Below are positions 48,608 through 57,012 of a stretch of 64,000 nucleotides of DNA, one piece after another (position 1 is the first letter of the stretch; every line of letters begins with the position of its first letter). The stretch is from Ignavibacteriales bacterium (GTDB taxonomy: Bacteria; Bacteroidota; Ignavibacteria; Ignavibacteriales; Melioribacteraceae). The notes beneath the pieces are model-generated. The model saw only the letters and a program-made list of their open reading frames with translations, ran no database searches and was not told the origin of the DNA. The position numbers and the translations under genes are program-made. The stretch covers positions 682,173 through 746,172 of the forward strand of contig JACKAA010000003.1 in assembly GCA_020635275.1 (NCBI GenBank), given 5' to 3'.

Positions 48608-49765
48608 TTAATTGATAAATAGAAAATTTGGTAGTGGATAGCTTCCAGGTTTTAAAATTATATGCATATTAGGATTTCCCTCAACACTCATTCTTATAAC
48701 TCCTTGCTCTAACTGCATTATGGGACAAAATTGTTTATAGTTCAATTTTTTTATTATGGCATAGGCAGTCGCACCGCCATCTATTATAAGCTCATCAATT
48801 GTATTCGATTTTAATATATCAGATACAATATTTGCTAAAACATTTTTTAAATGATGTGAAATATTCTTATCATTAATAACAGGCTCATTTATGCTAATCA
48901 TAACCTTATCATGATTTTTAAATCCTTCTTTAATATCATTTAACCATTGCTTATAACTACTTTCTGAATTTGGTAGATTATAAAAAACATCTTTAGGCAT
49001 GTAAAGAATTTTTATATTTATCCCCTTTAGTGTTTCAATTGATATTCGATTTGAACTATAGGCACTGCCTTGAACTATTAAATGTTTCTTATTTTTTGTA
49101 GGGAATTTTGATTTGATTTGATCTAGTTTTTTAAATCCTTTTTTTTCAAGTAAAGCAGCAAAAAATCCAGCTGCTCCACTAGGTAAAATGTTTGTAGTAA
49201 TTTTTTCAGCCATTATTTTAAGATCACCGTATGAACCTGCCTCCCCTAAATAAATTCCATTTCCATTTATTATGCCATTTGATTGGAGACGATGAATATT
49301 AATGGATTCATCTTTTCCAATTAATTCTATAATATTACTAGTTGTAATCGGAAATTCTGGATCCTTAGCAAAACCAGTTTCGTTTAATGGAATTCCATCG
49401 ATAAAATATTTTCCATCAATTATTTTTCTACCTATTTGGGGATTTGATGCAACATGTAAAATCGTATCTTGCTTTGTTGAATTCATAAATGCTTTTAATT
49501 CAGTTAAAATGTGTCCTCGAAAAACTGAATCTGTTTTTTTAAATATCCACTCATAATATGTATCATCTAACTCATTTGTTATCTGATTTATTTTTTGATA
49601 TGCCTCCTCTTTTGATAAAGATCTTGTATCTGTAGCTATTATTAAAATATCTGCATCCGTTTTTCTAACTTCTTCAAGCTCAAGGGTTACTTTTAATCCA
49701 TACTGTAAACCTAAACCAGCTATTTCAGCAGCGCCTGTTAAATCATCCGCAATTACAGCTATCAT
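48608..49765 (-). CDS. Four-carbon acid sugar kinase (DUF1537 family)
   Basis: This 385-residue cytosolic kinase has the two-domain layout of DUF1537 proteins. The N-terminal sugar-binding domain has 'AVIADDLTGAAEIAGLGLQY', 'DTRSLSKEEAY' and 'KKTDSVFRGHILTELKA'. The C-terminal nucleotide-binding domain has 'LIIDGGATAYAIIKKLN' and 'GVIRMSVEGN'. Characterised members (OtnK, DtnK) phosphorylate threonate or erythronate with ATP. It is 6 bp downstream of the PdxA-like gene, the known pairing for conversion of four-carbon acids to dihydroxyacetone phosphate. Confidence 0.92.
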   Translation of the reverse strand: MIAVIADDLTGAAEIAGLGLQYGLKVTLELEEVRKTDADILIIATDTRSLSKEEAYQKINQITNELDDTYYEWIFKKTDSVFRGHILTELKAFMNSTKQDTILHVASNPQIGRKIIDGKYFIDGIPLNETGFAKDPEFPITTSNIIELIGKDESINIHRLQSNGIINGNGIYLGEAGSYGDLKIMAEKITTNILPSGAAGFFAALLEKKGFKKLDQIKSKFPTKNKKHLIVQGSAYSSNRISIETLKGINIKILYMPKDVFYNLPNSESSYKQWLNDIKEGFKNHDKVMISINEPVINDKNISHHLKNVLANIVSDILKSNTIDELIIDGGATAYAIIKKLNYKQFCPIMQLEQGVIRMSVEGNPNMHIILKPGSYPLPNFLFIN

Positions 49766-49771
49766 ACAATT

Positions 49772-50812
49772 TTATTCCTGTATTTTTCTACTGTTAGATA
49801 GTTTTACTGCATATTTTATTGCTAATATCATTGCATCCGGACTTGCAATACCTTTACCTGCTATTTCCATAGCTGTGCCATGATCTACAGAAGTTCTAAT
49901 TATTGGTAGTCCTAATGTTATATTAACTCCACTTACACTCTTCATTTTATGCAAATTATTATCCCAACTAAATCCAACTAATTTAAATGGTATATGTCCT
50001 TGATCATGATACATTGCAACTATTCCATCATATACACCACCAATGGCTTTAGGAAACAGAGAATCTGCCGGTATTGGGCCTTCTACCAAATATCCTCTTT
50101 TTTTTGCTTCTTCAACTGCTGGTATAATTTCTAATTTTTCTTCATTTCCAAATAATCCGCCGTCACTTGAATGCGGATTTAATCCCGCAACAGCAATTTT
50201 AGGATTTTGTAATCCAAGCTGTTGACAAGCGTTATGAAGCAATTCTATTGTATCTAATATCCTTTCTTTTTTTACAAGATCGCATGCGTCTCTTAAACTG
50301 ACATGTGTTGATACATGAATAACTCTAAAATTATTTTCAACTAAAAGCATTCCGTATTTTTTTGTGTTAGTTAAATGCGCATATATTTCTGTATGTCCAG
50401 AATAATGATAACCGGCACGATTTATTGACTCTTTATTAATAGGCCCAGTAACTGTTGCATCAATGGAACCTGCTTGTGCCAATTCAATAACCTTTGCAAC
50501 AGATTCAAATGCTGCTTTGCCAGCTTCAATGGATATTTCACCTTGTTTTAATTTTGATAAGTCAACATTATTTAAATCATATACATCAATTTTACCGTAA
50601 TTATATTCAGATTGATTTATATGATTTATCCTATTCACAGAAAATGATAAATTAAGCATGTGACATGCATTTTTAATTACATTATAATCTCCAATTACAA
50701 TTGGACGACATATATCATAGATCTCTTCCGATTGCAAAGCTTTAATCGCTATTTCAGGTCCAATACTTGCTGGATCCCCCATTGTAATTCCAATAATGGG
50801 TTTTGTTTTCAA
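49772..50812 (-). CDS. pdxA2: PdxA-like 4-phospho-acid dehydrogenase (PdxA2 type)
   Basis: This 346-residue enzyme matches the PdxA family: 'GITMGDPASIGPEIAIKAL', 'GPINKESINRAGYHYSGHTE', 'AGLNPHSSDGGLFGNEE' and 'AMYHDQGHIPFKLVGF', with the His metal ligands. PdxA oxidises 4-hydroxythreonine phosphate in vitamin B6 synthesis. The PdxA2 branch instead oxidises phosphorylated threonate or erythronate, with decarboxylation to dihydroxyacetone phosphate. The neighbouring DUF1537 kinase argues for PdxA2. The start is TTG, supported by AAGGA that overlaps the DapA-like gene's stop. Confidence 0.87.
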   Translation of the reverse strand: MKTKPIIGITMGDPASIGPEIAIKALQSEEIYDICRPIVIGDYNVIKNACHMLNLSFSVNRINHINQSEYNYGKIDVYDLNNVDLSKLKQGEISIEAGKAAFESVAKVIELAQAGSIDATVTGPINKESINRAGYHYSGHTEIYAHLTNTKKYGMLLVENNFRVIHVSTHVSLRDACDLVKKERILDTIELLHNACQQLGLQNPKIAVAGLNPHSSDGGLFGNEEKLEIIPAVEEAKKRGYLVEGPIPADSLFPKAIGGVYDGIVAMYHDQGHIPFKLVGFSWDNNLHKMKSVSGVNITLGLPIIRTSVDHGTAMEIAGKGIASPDAMILAIKYAVKLSNSRKIQE

Positions 50813-50819
50813 TATATTA

Positions 50820-50824
50820 TCCTT
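50820..50824 (-). promoter_or_regulatory. Ribosome binding site deciding the PdxA2 TTG start
   Basis: AAGGA, overlapping the stop codon of the DapA-like gene, lies 7 nt before the TTG at 50812. The conserved N-terminus begins only a few codons later, so a TTG start is likely real. Confidence 0.6.
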
Positions 50825-51740
50825 AATTATTCTTTAATTCATATTTTTCAATTAATTCGGTATAACCTTTCCTTATGTCATCATATTCTTTCCCTTCAAT
50901 TTCAGTAAGTGGTGGTAAAACAAATTTTTCACATAATTGTTCAGTTTCCATCATTACTTTTAATGCCGCAAGTGATTCGCTTAATAATTTATTCTTTTGA
51001 TAAACTTCAGAAATTTCATCTGCTATCAATTGTATTTTTCTAACTGTGTTTATATCTTTTTGTTTTACCGCATTTAACATCTCTTTAAATAAACCTGGAG
51101 TAATATTGCCAGTACTAGGAACAATCCCATCGGCTCCTAATAAAAGGCCGTCTCCACATTTTGAACCCCATCCAATCAAAAAAGAAAAATCATTTTTTTC
51201 TTTTGCAAAATTGATTAGATCTTTTATACGCTCAAAATCTCTTTCAGAATCTTTTAGTCCAACTATTCTTTCATGCTGACTTAGTTTTTTAACTATATCT
51301 ACTGGAATTGATAAATGTGTTGTTGCTTTAATATTATATAACATTAAGTCAGATGGAATTTGTTCAATTAAATTTTCATAATATTTTAGGATTTGCGAAT
51401 CAGTAATTGGATAGTAACTTGGTAAATGAGCAACACAACAGTCAAAACCTAAATCATAGTATTGTTTTGCATATTCTACTGATAATTTTATATCATTGCT
51501 TCCTACTCCAGCATACAGAATAGTTTTCCCTTTAAAATTTTTTGAAACAATTTGTGCAAATCTTAATTTTTCTTCATCACTTATTGATGCGGATTCACCT
51601 GTGGTACCTAAGATAAACGGATTAACTCCAACTTTAATAAAATTTTCAATAATTTTAATTATTGCATTTTCATCAATTTCACCATTTCTTTTGAATGGTG
51701 TTATCATTGGTACTATTACACCCGTAAATTTTTTGTTCAT
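50823..51740 (-). CDS. DHDPS/NAL-family aldolase (DapA-like)
   Basis: This 305-residue class I aldolase has 'VPMITPFKRNGEIDE' at the N-terminus, 'GTTGESASISDEEK', the phosphate-free active-site Tyr135 in 'DLMLYNIKATTH', and Schiff-base Lys163 in 'IVGLKDSERD'. The family joins or splits pyruvate and aldehydes (dihydrodipicolinate, N-acetylneuraminate, 2-keto-3-deoxy acids). In a catabolic cluster with a dehydratase, cleavage of a 2-keto-3-deoxy acid to pyruvate is the most likely role rather than lysine synthesis. It lies 15 bp after the alcohol dehydrogenase gene. Confidence 0.88.
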   Translation of the reverse strand: MNKKFTGVIVPMITPFKRNGEIDENAIIKIIENFIKVGVNPFILGTTGESASISDEEKLRFAQIVSKNFKGKTILYAGVGSNDIKLSVEYAKQYYDLGFDCCVAHLPSYYPITDSQILKYYENLIEQIPSDLMLYNIKATTHLSIPVDIVKKLSQHERIVGLKDSERDFERIKDLINFAKEKNDFSFLIGWGSKCGDGLLLGADGIVPSTGNITPGLFKEMLNAVKQKDINTVRKIQLIADEISEVYQKNKLLSESLAALKVMMETEQLCEKFVLPPLTEIEGKEYDDIRKGYTELIEKYELKNN

Positions 51741-51755
51741 ATTATATTCACTTTA

Positions 51756-52901
51756 CTAATATGCCATCATATAAATATTTTTAGCATCAGTAATAGTTAT
51801 CTCCCTAGGATTATTTTTTAGTAATCTTGTGACGGTCATCGCACTTTCGGACATTTTATCAATTGCTTCTTTTGGAATATCTATTTGTGATAATCTTGTA
51901 GGTAAATCTAACTTTTCAATCATATTAAAAATTATTCTAATCCCATCTTCTGCTGTTATCTCAGATACTTCCATATATTGCGAACCAAGTGCTTTTGCTA
52001 CATTTGAATATTTATTTATTGACGATGAATAATTGAATTGCATCACATAGGGTAATAATAATGCGTTAGATAAACCATGCGCTATGTGATATTCTCCGCC
52101 TAGTGGATAAGATAAAGCATGAACACCGGCTGTATTAACAGGCCCTAAACACATACCTCCAAACAAAGAACCTAATGCAACTTGCTCTCTCGCGTTTTCA
52201 TCTTTTCCATTTAGATAAGCGTTTACTAAATTATCACTTATTAACTTAATTCCTTCAAGTGCGTACATGTCAATTATTGGATGAGCAAATTTATTAGTAT
52301 ATGCTTCTAAACAATGCGTTAGTGCATCCATTCCTGTTGATGCAGTTATATTTGCCGGAACTGACAATGTTAATAATGGATCTATATAAGCAACATCAGG
52401 AATTAAATATTCACTTATTACGCCTTTCTTTAAATTATCAGTCTCATCAAGTATAATTGCATTTGGTGAAACTTCACTTCCTGTTCCAGCAGTTGTCGGT
52501 AAGCATGCTAAAAAAGAATTTCTCCCACTTAAATTTCCAATTCCAAATACATCTTCAATTTTTTGATTTATGTTATGCAATGCAGCAACTAATTTTGCAA
52601 CATCAAGAGCACTACCGCCTCCTATTCCAATGATACTATCAACTTTAAACTCTCTTGCTATTTTAATTGAATAATTAAGGTCCTCTTTTGTTGGTTCATT
52701 GATTATAGAATCTAAGACTCTATATTCTATTCCAGATAATTTAAAAGAGGTTAACATATTGTCAATCAATTGTAAGATAGGAGGAGTGGTAATTATAAGT
52801 ACTTTCTTATATCCTAATGAAATAAAGTCTTTTGTGAATTGCTCGCTGCATCCATTTCCAAATACCACTTTTTTAGGAGATAATAAATTTATAGTTTTCA
52901 T
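51756..52901 (-). CDS. Iron-containing alcohol dehydrogenase
   Basis: I start at the ATG at 52901 (381 residues) rather than the TTG at 52922. The N-terminal NAD-binding domain has 'FGNGCSEQFTKDFISLGYKK' and 'IGIGGGSALDVAKLVAALHN'. The metal-binding helical domain has 'THCLEAYTNKFAHP' and 'HALSYPLGGEYHIAHGLSNA', whose His residues bind iron. Related enzymes act on 1,3-propanediol, lactaldehyde or hydroxy acids. Here it probably reduces or oxidises the aldehyde made by an aldolase. It starts about 24 bp after the sulfatase stop. Confidence 0.9.
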   Translation of the reverse strand: MKTINLLSPKKVVFGNGCSEQFTKDFISLGYKKVLIITTPPILQLIDNMLTSFKLSGIEYRVLDSIINEPTKEDLNYSIKIAREFKVDSIIGIGGGSALDVAKLVAALHNINQKIEDVFGIGNLSGRNSFLACLPTTAGTGSEVSPNAIILDETDNLKKGVISEYLIPDVAYIDPLLTLSVPANITASTGMDALTHCLEAYTNKFAHPIIDMYALEGIKLISDNLVNAYLNGKDENAREQVALGSLFGGMCLGPVNTAGVHALSYPLGGEYHIAHGLSNALLLPYVMQFNYSSSINKYSNVAKALGSQYMEVSEITAEDGIRIIFNMIEKLDLPTRLSQIDIPKEAIDKMSESAMTVTRLLKNNPREITITDAKNIYMMAY

Positions 52902-52924
52902 AATATTCTTTATACTTATCAATT

Positions 52925-54376
52925 TTAATAATATTGACCAATAGAAGCTGCGTCATTTGGATCTACAGTATCTCTCCAAAAAAGAGCTTTTTCCTGATCA
53001 TAATTTTGGTTTATTGTCATTTCTTGGGCATCAACATTTTTTCGCCAATTTTTCAGTTTTATCCACATTTTTTCAGCTATATCAGTTAATTCTTCCGAAA
53101 GATCCTTTTCTTCACTTATATCTGTTTCTAAATTAAACAAAGAATATGGCTTGTCTTTTCCCAACAATGATTTTTCATACCACTCTATCAATTTATATTT
53201 TCCTTCAATTATAGCTCCAGAAGGCATATAACCAAATCTGTGATAATGTGGATAATGCCAATATAGTGTTCTTTCAGTTTCATCGGATTTCTTTAGTGTG
53301 GGAACTATGCTTACACCATCAATGTCTTGTGGTAATTTTTTAATTCCAGCTATTTCAGCAAACGTTGGGAAGAAGTCCATACCAATTACTTTTTGTCTGC
53401 TTTGAGAACCTGGTTTAATCACGCCCGGCCATCTGATTGCTAGAGGAACCCTTATTCCACCTTCATATAACATCGATTTGCCCCCTCGAAGTGGATCTTG
53501 TGATTGCAGCTTATCATATCCTCCATTATCAGACATAAATACTATGATTGTATTATCTTTTAAATTCAATTCATCAATTTTTTTCAAAATTCTTCCTATT
53601 TCTAAATCTAATCGCTCAATCATAGCTCCCATAATTGGATTGTTGATTAGTTTATCAGAATCTTCTTTTTCTTGATACTTGTAGATTAGTCCCGGATTTT
53701 CCATGATTGGCCTATGAACTATGTGATGCGCTATATACAAGAAAAATGGATTTTCTTTATTTTGATCTAAAAAATTTATTGCTTCATTGGTCAATTCTGT
53801 AGCATGATGGGCATCTTTATTAGGATCTGCATCACTTTCTGGTTTTACAGTAGCATGAACATAATCAAAGCCCTGCGATTCAGCATCTCCAAGTCTGCCT
53901 GGTTGATAATTTTTATCTTTATTGAGATGCCATTTACCTATCATTGCACTTGTATAACCTTCTCCTTTAAGCAATTCAGCAAGAGTTACTTCCTGAAGTT
54001 CAAGTCTTTCAGCCATTTTTGGTGCACGTAGTTTAGCCCATGGATAATCATCTCCTGGAATATACTCCGTTATATGAACACGTGCAGGAGCTTTTCCAGT
54101 CATTATACCTGCTCTTGATGGAGAGCATGTTGGGGCTGCTGAATAAGCTTGTGTAAAGTAAATTCCTTCTTTAGCAATTTTATCAATATTTGGCGTCTCA
54201 TAAAATTTACTTCCCCCATAACCAACTTGGTTCCAACCCATATCATCAGCAAGAATGAATACAAAATTCCATTTTTCTCCTGTTTCATTAAACTTTATAG
54301 TGTTCCCAAGCAAAGAATAACTGGTTATTCCCAAAATTGATTTGCCAACTTTATTGATAAAGTCTCTTCGTTCCAT
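52925..54376 (-). CDS. Exported type I (formylglycine-dependent) sulfatase
   Basis: This 483-residue protein begins 'MERRDFINKVGKS', a Tat-like signal. 'FILADDMGWNQVGYGG' holds Asp44 and Asp45 for calcium, and 'APTCSPSRAGIMTGK' holds Cys84 in the C-x-P-S-R motif that is converted to formylglycine. 'AMIGKWHLNKDKNYQPGR' and 'VFMSDNGGYDKLQSQDPLRG' complete the active site. It should remove sulfate esters from a glycan in the periplasm or outside. The maturation enzyme must come from elsewhere: the FGE-like gene just upstream lacks the key cysteines. Confidence 0.93.
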   Translation of the reverse strand: MERRDFINKVGKSILGITSYSLLGNTIKFNETGEKWNFVFILADDMGWNQVGYGGSKFYETPNIDKIAKEGIYFTQAYSAAPTCSPSRAGIMTGKAPARVHITEYIPGDDYPWAKLRAPKMAERLELQEVTLAELLKGEGYTSAMIGKWHLNKDKNYQPGRLGDAESQGFDYVHATVKPESDADPNKDAHHATELTNEAINFLDQNKENPFFLYIAHHIVHRPIMENPGLIYKYQEKEDSDKLINNPIMGAMIERLDLEIGRILKKIDELNLKDNTIIVFMSDNGGYDKLQSQDPLRGGKSMLYEGGIRVPLAIRWPGVIKPGSQSRQKVIGMDFFPTFAEIAGIKKLPQDIDGVSIVPTLKKSDETERTLYWHYPHYHRFGYMPSGAIIEGKYKLIEWYEKSLLGKDKPYSLFNLETDISEEKDLSEELTDIAEKMWIKLKNWRKNVDAQEMTINQNYDQEKALFWRDTVDPNDAASIGQYY

Positions 54377-54423
54377 TAATAAATCCTATTATCATGTTGA
54401 ATGTTATTTCAAAAAATACTTAG

Positions 54424-56895
54424 CTATTCCATAAATCCGTTTTTAAACTCTAACTGATTTAGAAGATCACCATTTTCATCCCATTTCGTTGCTGTTCCTA
54501 TTGCCCTTTTATTTCTCCAAATTGATTCAGTTTTTTTATTACCATTTGAATAATAATTAGTCCAAATACTTGTACCATCATCTTTATGATTCCATTTCCA
54601 AATTAAATTACCTTCGGGTGAGTAATAAATTTCTTCACCAACTTTCTCTCCTAAATTATAATCAACCTCCCATTGTTCTTGTCCATTCTGATAATATGTT
54701 TTTTTTGTACCGTGTAATAAATATCTGCCAGTATTTGACATGCCGGCAATCCAAGAACTTTTTATTTTACCATTTGAATATTTTTCAGAATATTTTTTTA
54801 ATTCAGTAATATTAGTTTCATTAGAATATACAGTAAGACTAGTATCAGTATCATCATTTAATATCCATGCTTCATTTAATGCAAAATGGAGACATGGTGT
54901 ATTCATTGTAGTTATTAAATGAATAATTCCATTAGGAGCTTGTCTTGCTACTGAATATCCAATGGTATTTCCATTTAACGATAATGCTCTATCCTTATCT
55001 TCATGAGGTAATGTTCCGGGCAACTTTTTAATTTTCCATGTTAAACCATCATCTTCAGATAATGCAACATAAGAACCACGCTCCTTTATTGTTGATGGTT
55101 GATAACCGTCTTTCCTTTGATAATCACCAGCAAAAAATAGCCTTCCGCTTTGAAGCTTTATTATTGTAGGTCTTTGATTACTTCCTAAAGATGGCAAAGG
55201 AGTTTTGCTAACTTTCCAACTATAACTAAAATCCGTAGAAATTGACTTTGGCATATAACCATTTATGTTTGTGCTTTTACCGCCCATACCTAAAATTTTA
55301 TCATTTTTCAATAATGCAAATGTTGTGTGTCTTCCTCCTGTCCGGCTTCCTGTGTCTATCCATGATTTTCCATTGTTTTTACTTAACCATAAAACAGATT
55401 GTCCTCCAATTGCATCACTGGCAACATAGATATTTCCCTTTGAATCACGAAAAGCTGAGTTTATCGGTTGTGCCGAATGATCTCCTATTAAAGTTTGAAA
55501 AATTGGGAAATTAATTCGTCCCCAATTTGCACCATTGTCAGTAGAAGAAATCCATTGAAATGGGAAGCCAGGATCAAGTTTATTATGCCCCCAATAAAAT
55601 TTAAGAGTATCATTATCATTCCACAATAATGGAGCATGATCATCAACATCTGCACAGTCTAAAAATATCTCAGGCATATCCCAAGAATTACTTCCGAATC
55701 TTAACCTGGATTCAATTAATGCAACATCAGGATCAATTTCCTCAACGGAGGTATAAATAATAAGTATAATATCGCCGTTTGCAGCTACTTCTAATGCAGG
55801 ACTGTGATTATGGCCTAGAATTCCAGGATCAAGTCCAACAATATCAATTGATTTTAATTTATCGCCAAAAATATTGTCAGGCGGTATTGGAAGAAGATTT
55901 CTTCTTTTAAAATATGGAATGTTTTTATTTGGAGAAATTTTGGCAACTTCTTTGTTTTGTATAATAGCTTGATTGACAAATGGAATATGTTGCGGTAGTG
56001 CATTAGTACTAGGTAATTTACCTTCAACTATTCTGAAACCAACGTTATGGTACCCTTGATTGTTTGATTCACTTTTATAAAAACTTTGATAATGTTCAAC
56101 TGATTCAACTTTATTTAATTTTTCTTCGTTATTAATTAAGTCAGTATTCTTAATTTGTTTTCTATTTTCTTTGTGTAATTCTTCTAAGGGTATTGGTGGA
56201 AAATTTGGTGGCATACTTGACCTATTTGCTGACCGGGAATAAAAAGGTAATAGGCGATCAAGTCCCGCTCCTCTTATTACCTTAGTAAAACCATTATCTC
56301 TCCCAATTGGATCAACTTGATCTTCACTTCCATATGGGCCATACCAATCATAAACCCATTCTGCAATATTATTTGAAACGTTTTTTAATCCCCAATTATT
56401 ATAATTACTTGAATCAGGTAATGAATCTCCGCTGAAAAATAATGTAGAGGATCCGGCCCTGGCAGAATATTCCCATTCAGCTTCAGTAGGTAATCTATAA
56501 TTCTTATTTTCTTTTTTACTAAGCCATTCACAATATGCATTCGCATCATACCAGCTTATTCCAGTAGCATATGGAGAATATTTTTCAACTCCTGCATAAT
56601 TAGGTCGAAATTTTTTGAACTGCTCAATTGTTATTTCCTCAACAGAAATATAAAACGATTCACTTATTTCAACATTATGAACAGGATGTTCATCATAATC
56701 TCCATTATTTAAATATGCTATCCCCCCCAATTTTTGAGAATTAAATGTTTTACTTTCCCCCATTGTAAATGTCCCATTTTCAATCCTGACAAATTTTATC
56801 CCAACAGAATTGGTATAGGATTTCTCAATTTCTGAACAAGAACTATGAATGAAAAATAAAATAAGTATTATGAATAGTTTATATAGTGATCTCAT
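54424..56895 (-). CDS. Fusion lipoprotein: FGE/SUMF1-like, BNR propeller and MORN-like repeats
   Basis: This 823-residue protein has a lipobox ('FIHSSC'). Residues about 28-290 are FGE-sulfatase-like ('FVRIENGTFTMGESKT', 'HPVHNVEISESFYISVEEIT', 'YRLPTEAEWEYSARAG', 'GYHNVGFRIVEG'). The catalytic Cys pair of true formylglycine-generating enzymes is missing: the segment after 'KVIRGAGLDRLLPFYSRSAN' has no Cys. Residues about 320-690 are a sialidase-type propeller ('SSTDNGANW', 'LSKNNGKSW', 'LSEDDGLTW'). The last 130 residues are MORN/YwqK-like repeats ('YYQNGQEQWEV', 'YYSNGNKKTES'). The fusion sits before the sulfatase; a glycan-binding or C-type-lectin-like role is more likely than sulfatase activation. 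Confidence 0.82.
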   Translation of the reverse strand: MRSLYKLFIILILFFIHSSCSEIEKSYTNSVGIKFVRIENGTFTMGESKTFNSQKLGGIAYLNNGDYDEHPVHNVEISESFYISVEEITIEQFKKFRPNYAGVEKYSPYATGISWYDANAYCEWLSKKENKNYRLPTEAEWEYSARAGSSTLFFSGDSLPDSSNYNNWGLKNVSNNIAEWVYDWYGPYGSEDQVDPIGRDNGFTKVIRGAGLDRLLPFYSRSANRSSMPPNFPPIPLEELHKENRKQIKNTDLINNEEKLNKVESVEHYQSFYKSESNNQGYHNVGFRIVEGKLPSTNALPQHIPFVNQAIIQNKEVAKISPNKNIPYFKRRNLLPIPPDNIFGDKLKSIDIVGLDPGILGHNHSPALEVAANGDIILIIYTSVEEIDPDVALIESRLRFGSNSWDMPEIFLDCADVDDHAPLLWNDNDTLKFYWGHNKLDPGFPFQWISSTDNGANWGRINFPIFQTLIGDHSAQPINSAFRDSKGNIYVASDAIGGQSVLWLSKNNGKSWIDTGSRTGGRHTTFALLKNDKILGMGGKSTNINGYMPKSISTDFSYSWKVSKTPLPSLGSNQRPTIIKLQSGRLFFAGDYQRKDGYQPSTIKERGSYVALSEDDGLTWKIKKLPGTLPHEDKDRALSLNGNTIGYSVARQAPNGIIHLITTMNTPCLHFALNEAWILNDDTDTSLTVYSNETNITELKKYSEKYSNGKIKSSWIAGMSNTGRYLLHGTKKTYYQNGQEQWEVDYNLGEKVGEEIYYSPEGNLIWKWNHKDDGTSIWTNYYSNGNKKTESIWRNKRAIGTATKWDENGDLLNQLEFKNGFME

Positions 56896-56969
56896 ACAAT
56901 AATTTTTAACTTCCGTTTACAATTATGTTTTTATTAAAAATTTGAAAATCATAATTTAAAAGTACAATA

Positions 56970-57004
56970 TTGGAATGTAGCCATTTTATAAAGCTACATC
57001 CCAA
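56970..57004 (-). terminator. Hairpin after the TonB receptor gene
   Basis: A 12-bp stem with one G-T pair (56970-56981 with 56993-57004) and an 11-nt loop lies 8 bp beyond the receptor's stop. The T-run after it is weak, so it may act as a partial terminator or RNA-stability element rather than a full stop. Confidence 0.42.
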
Positions 57005-57012
57005 TAAAATTA

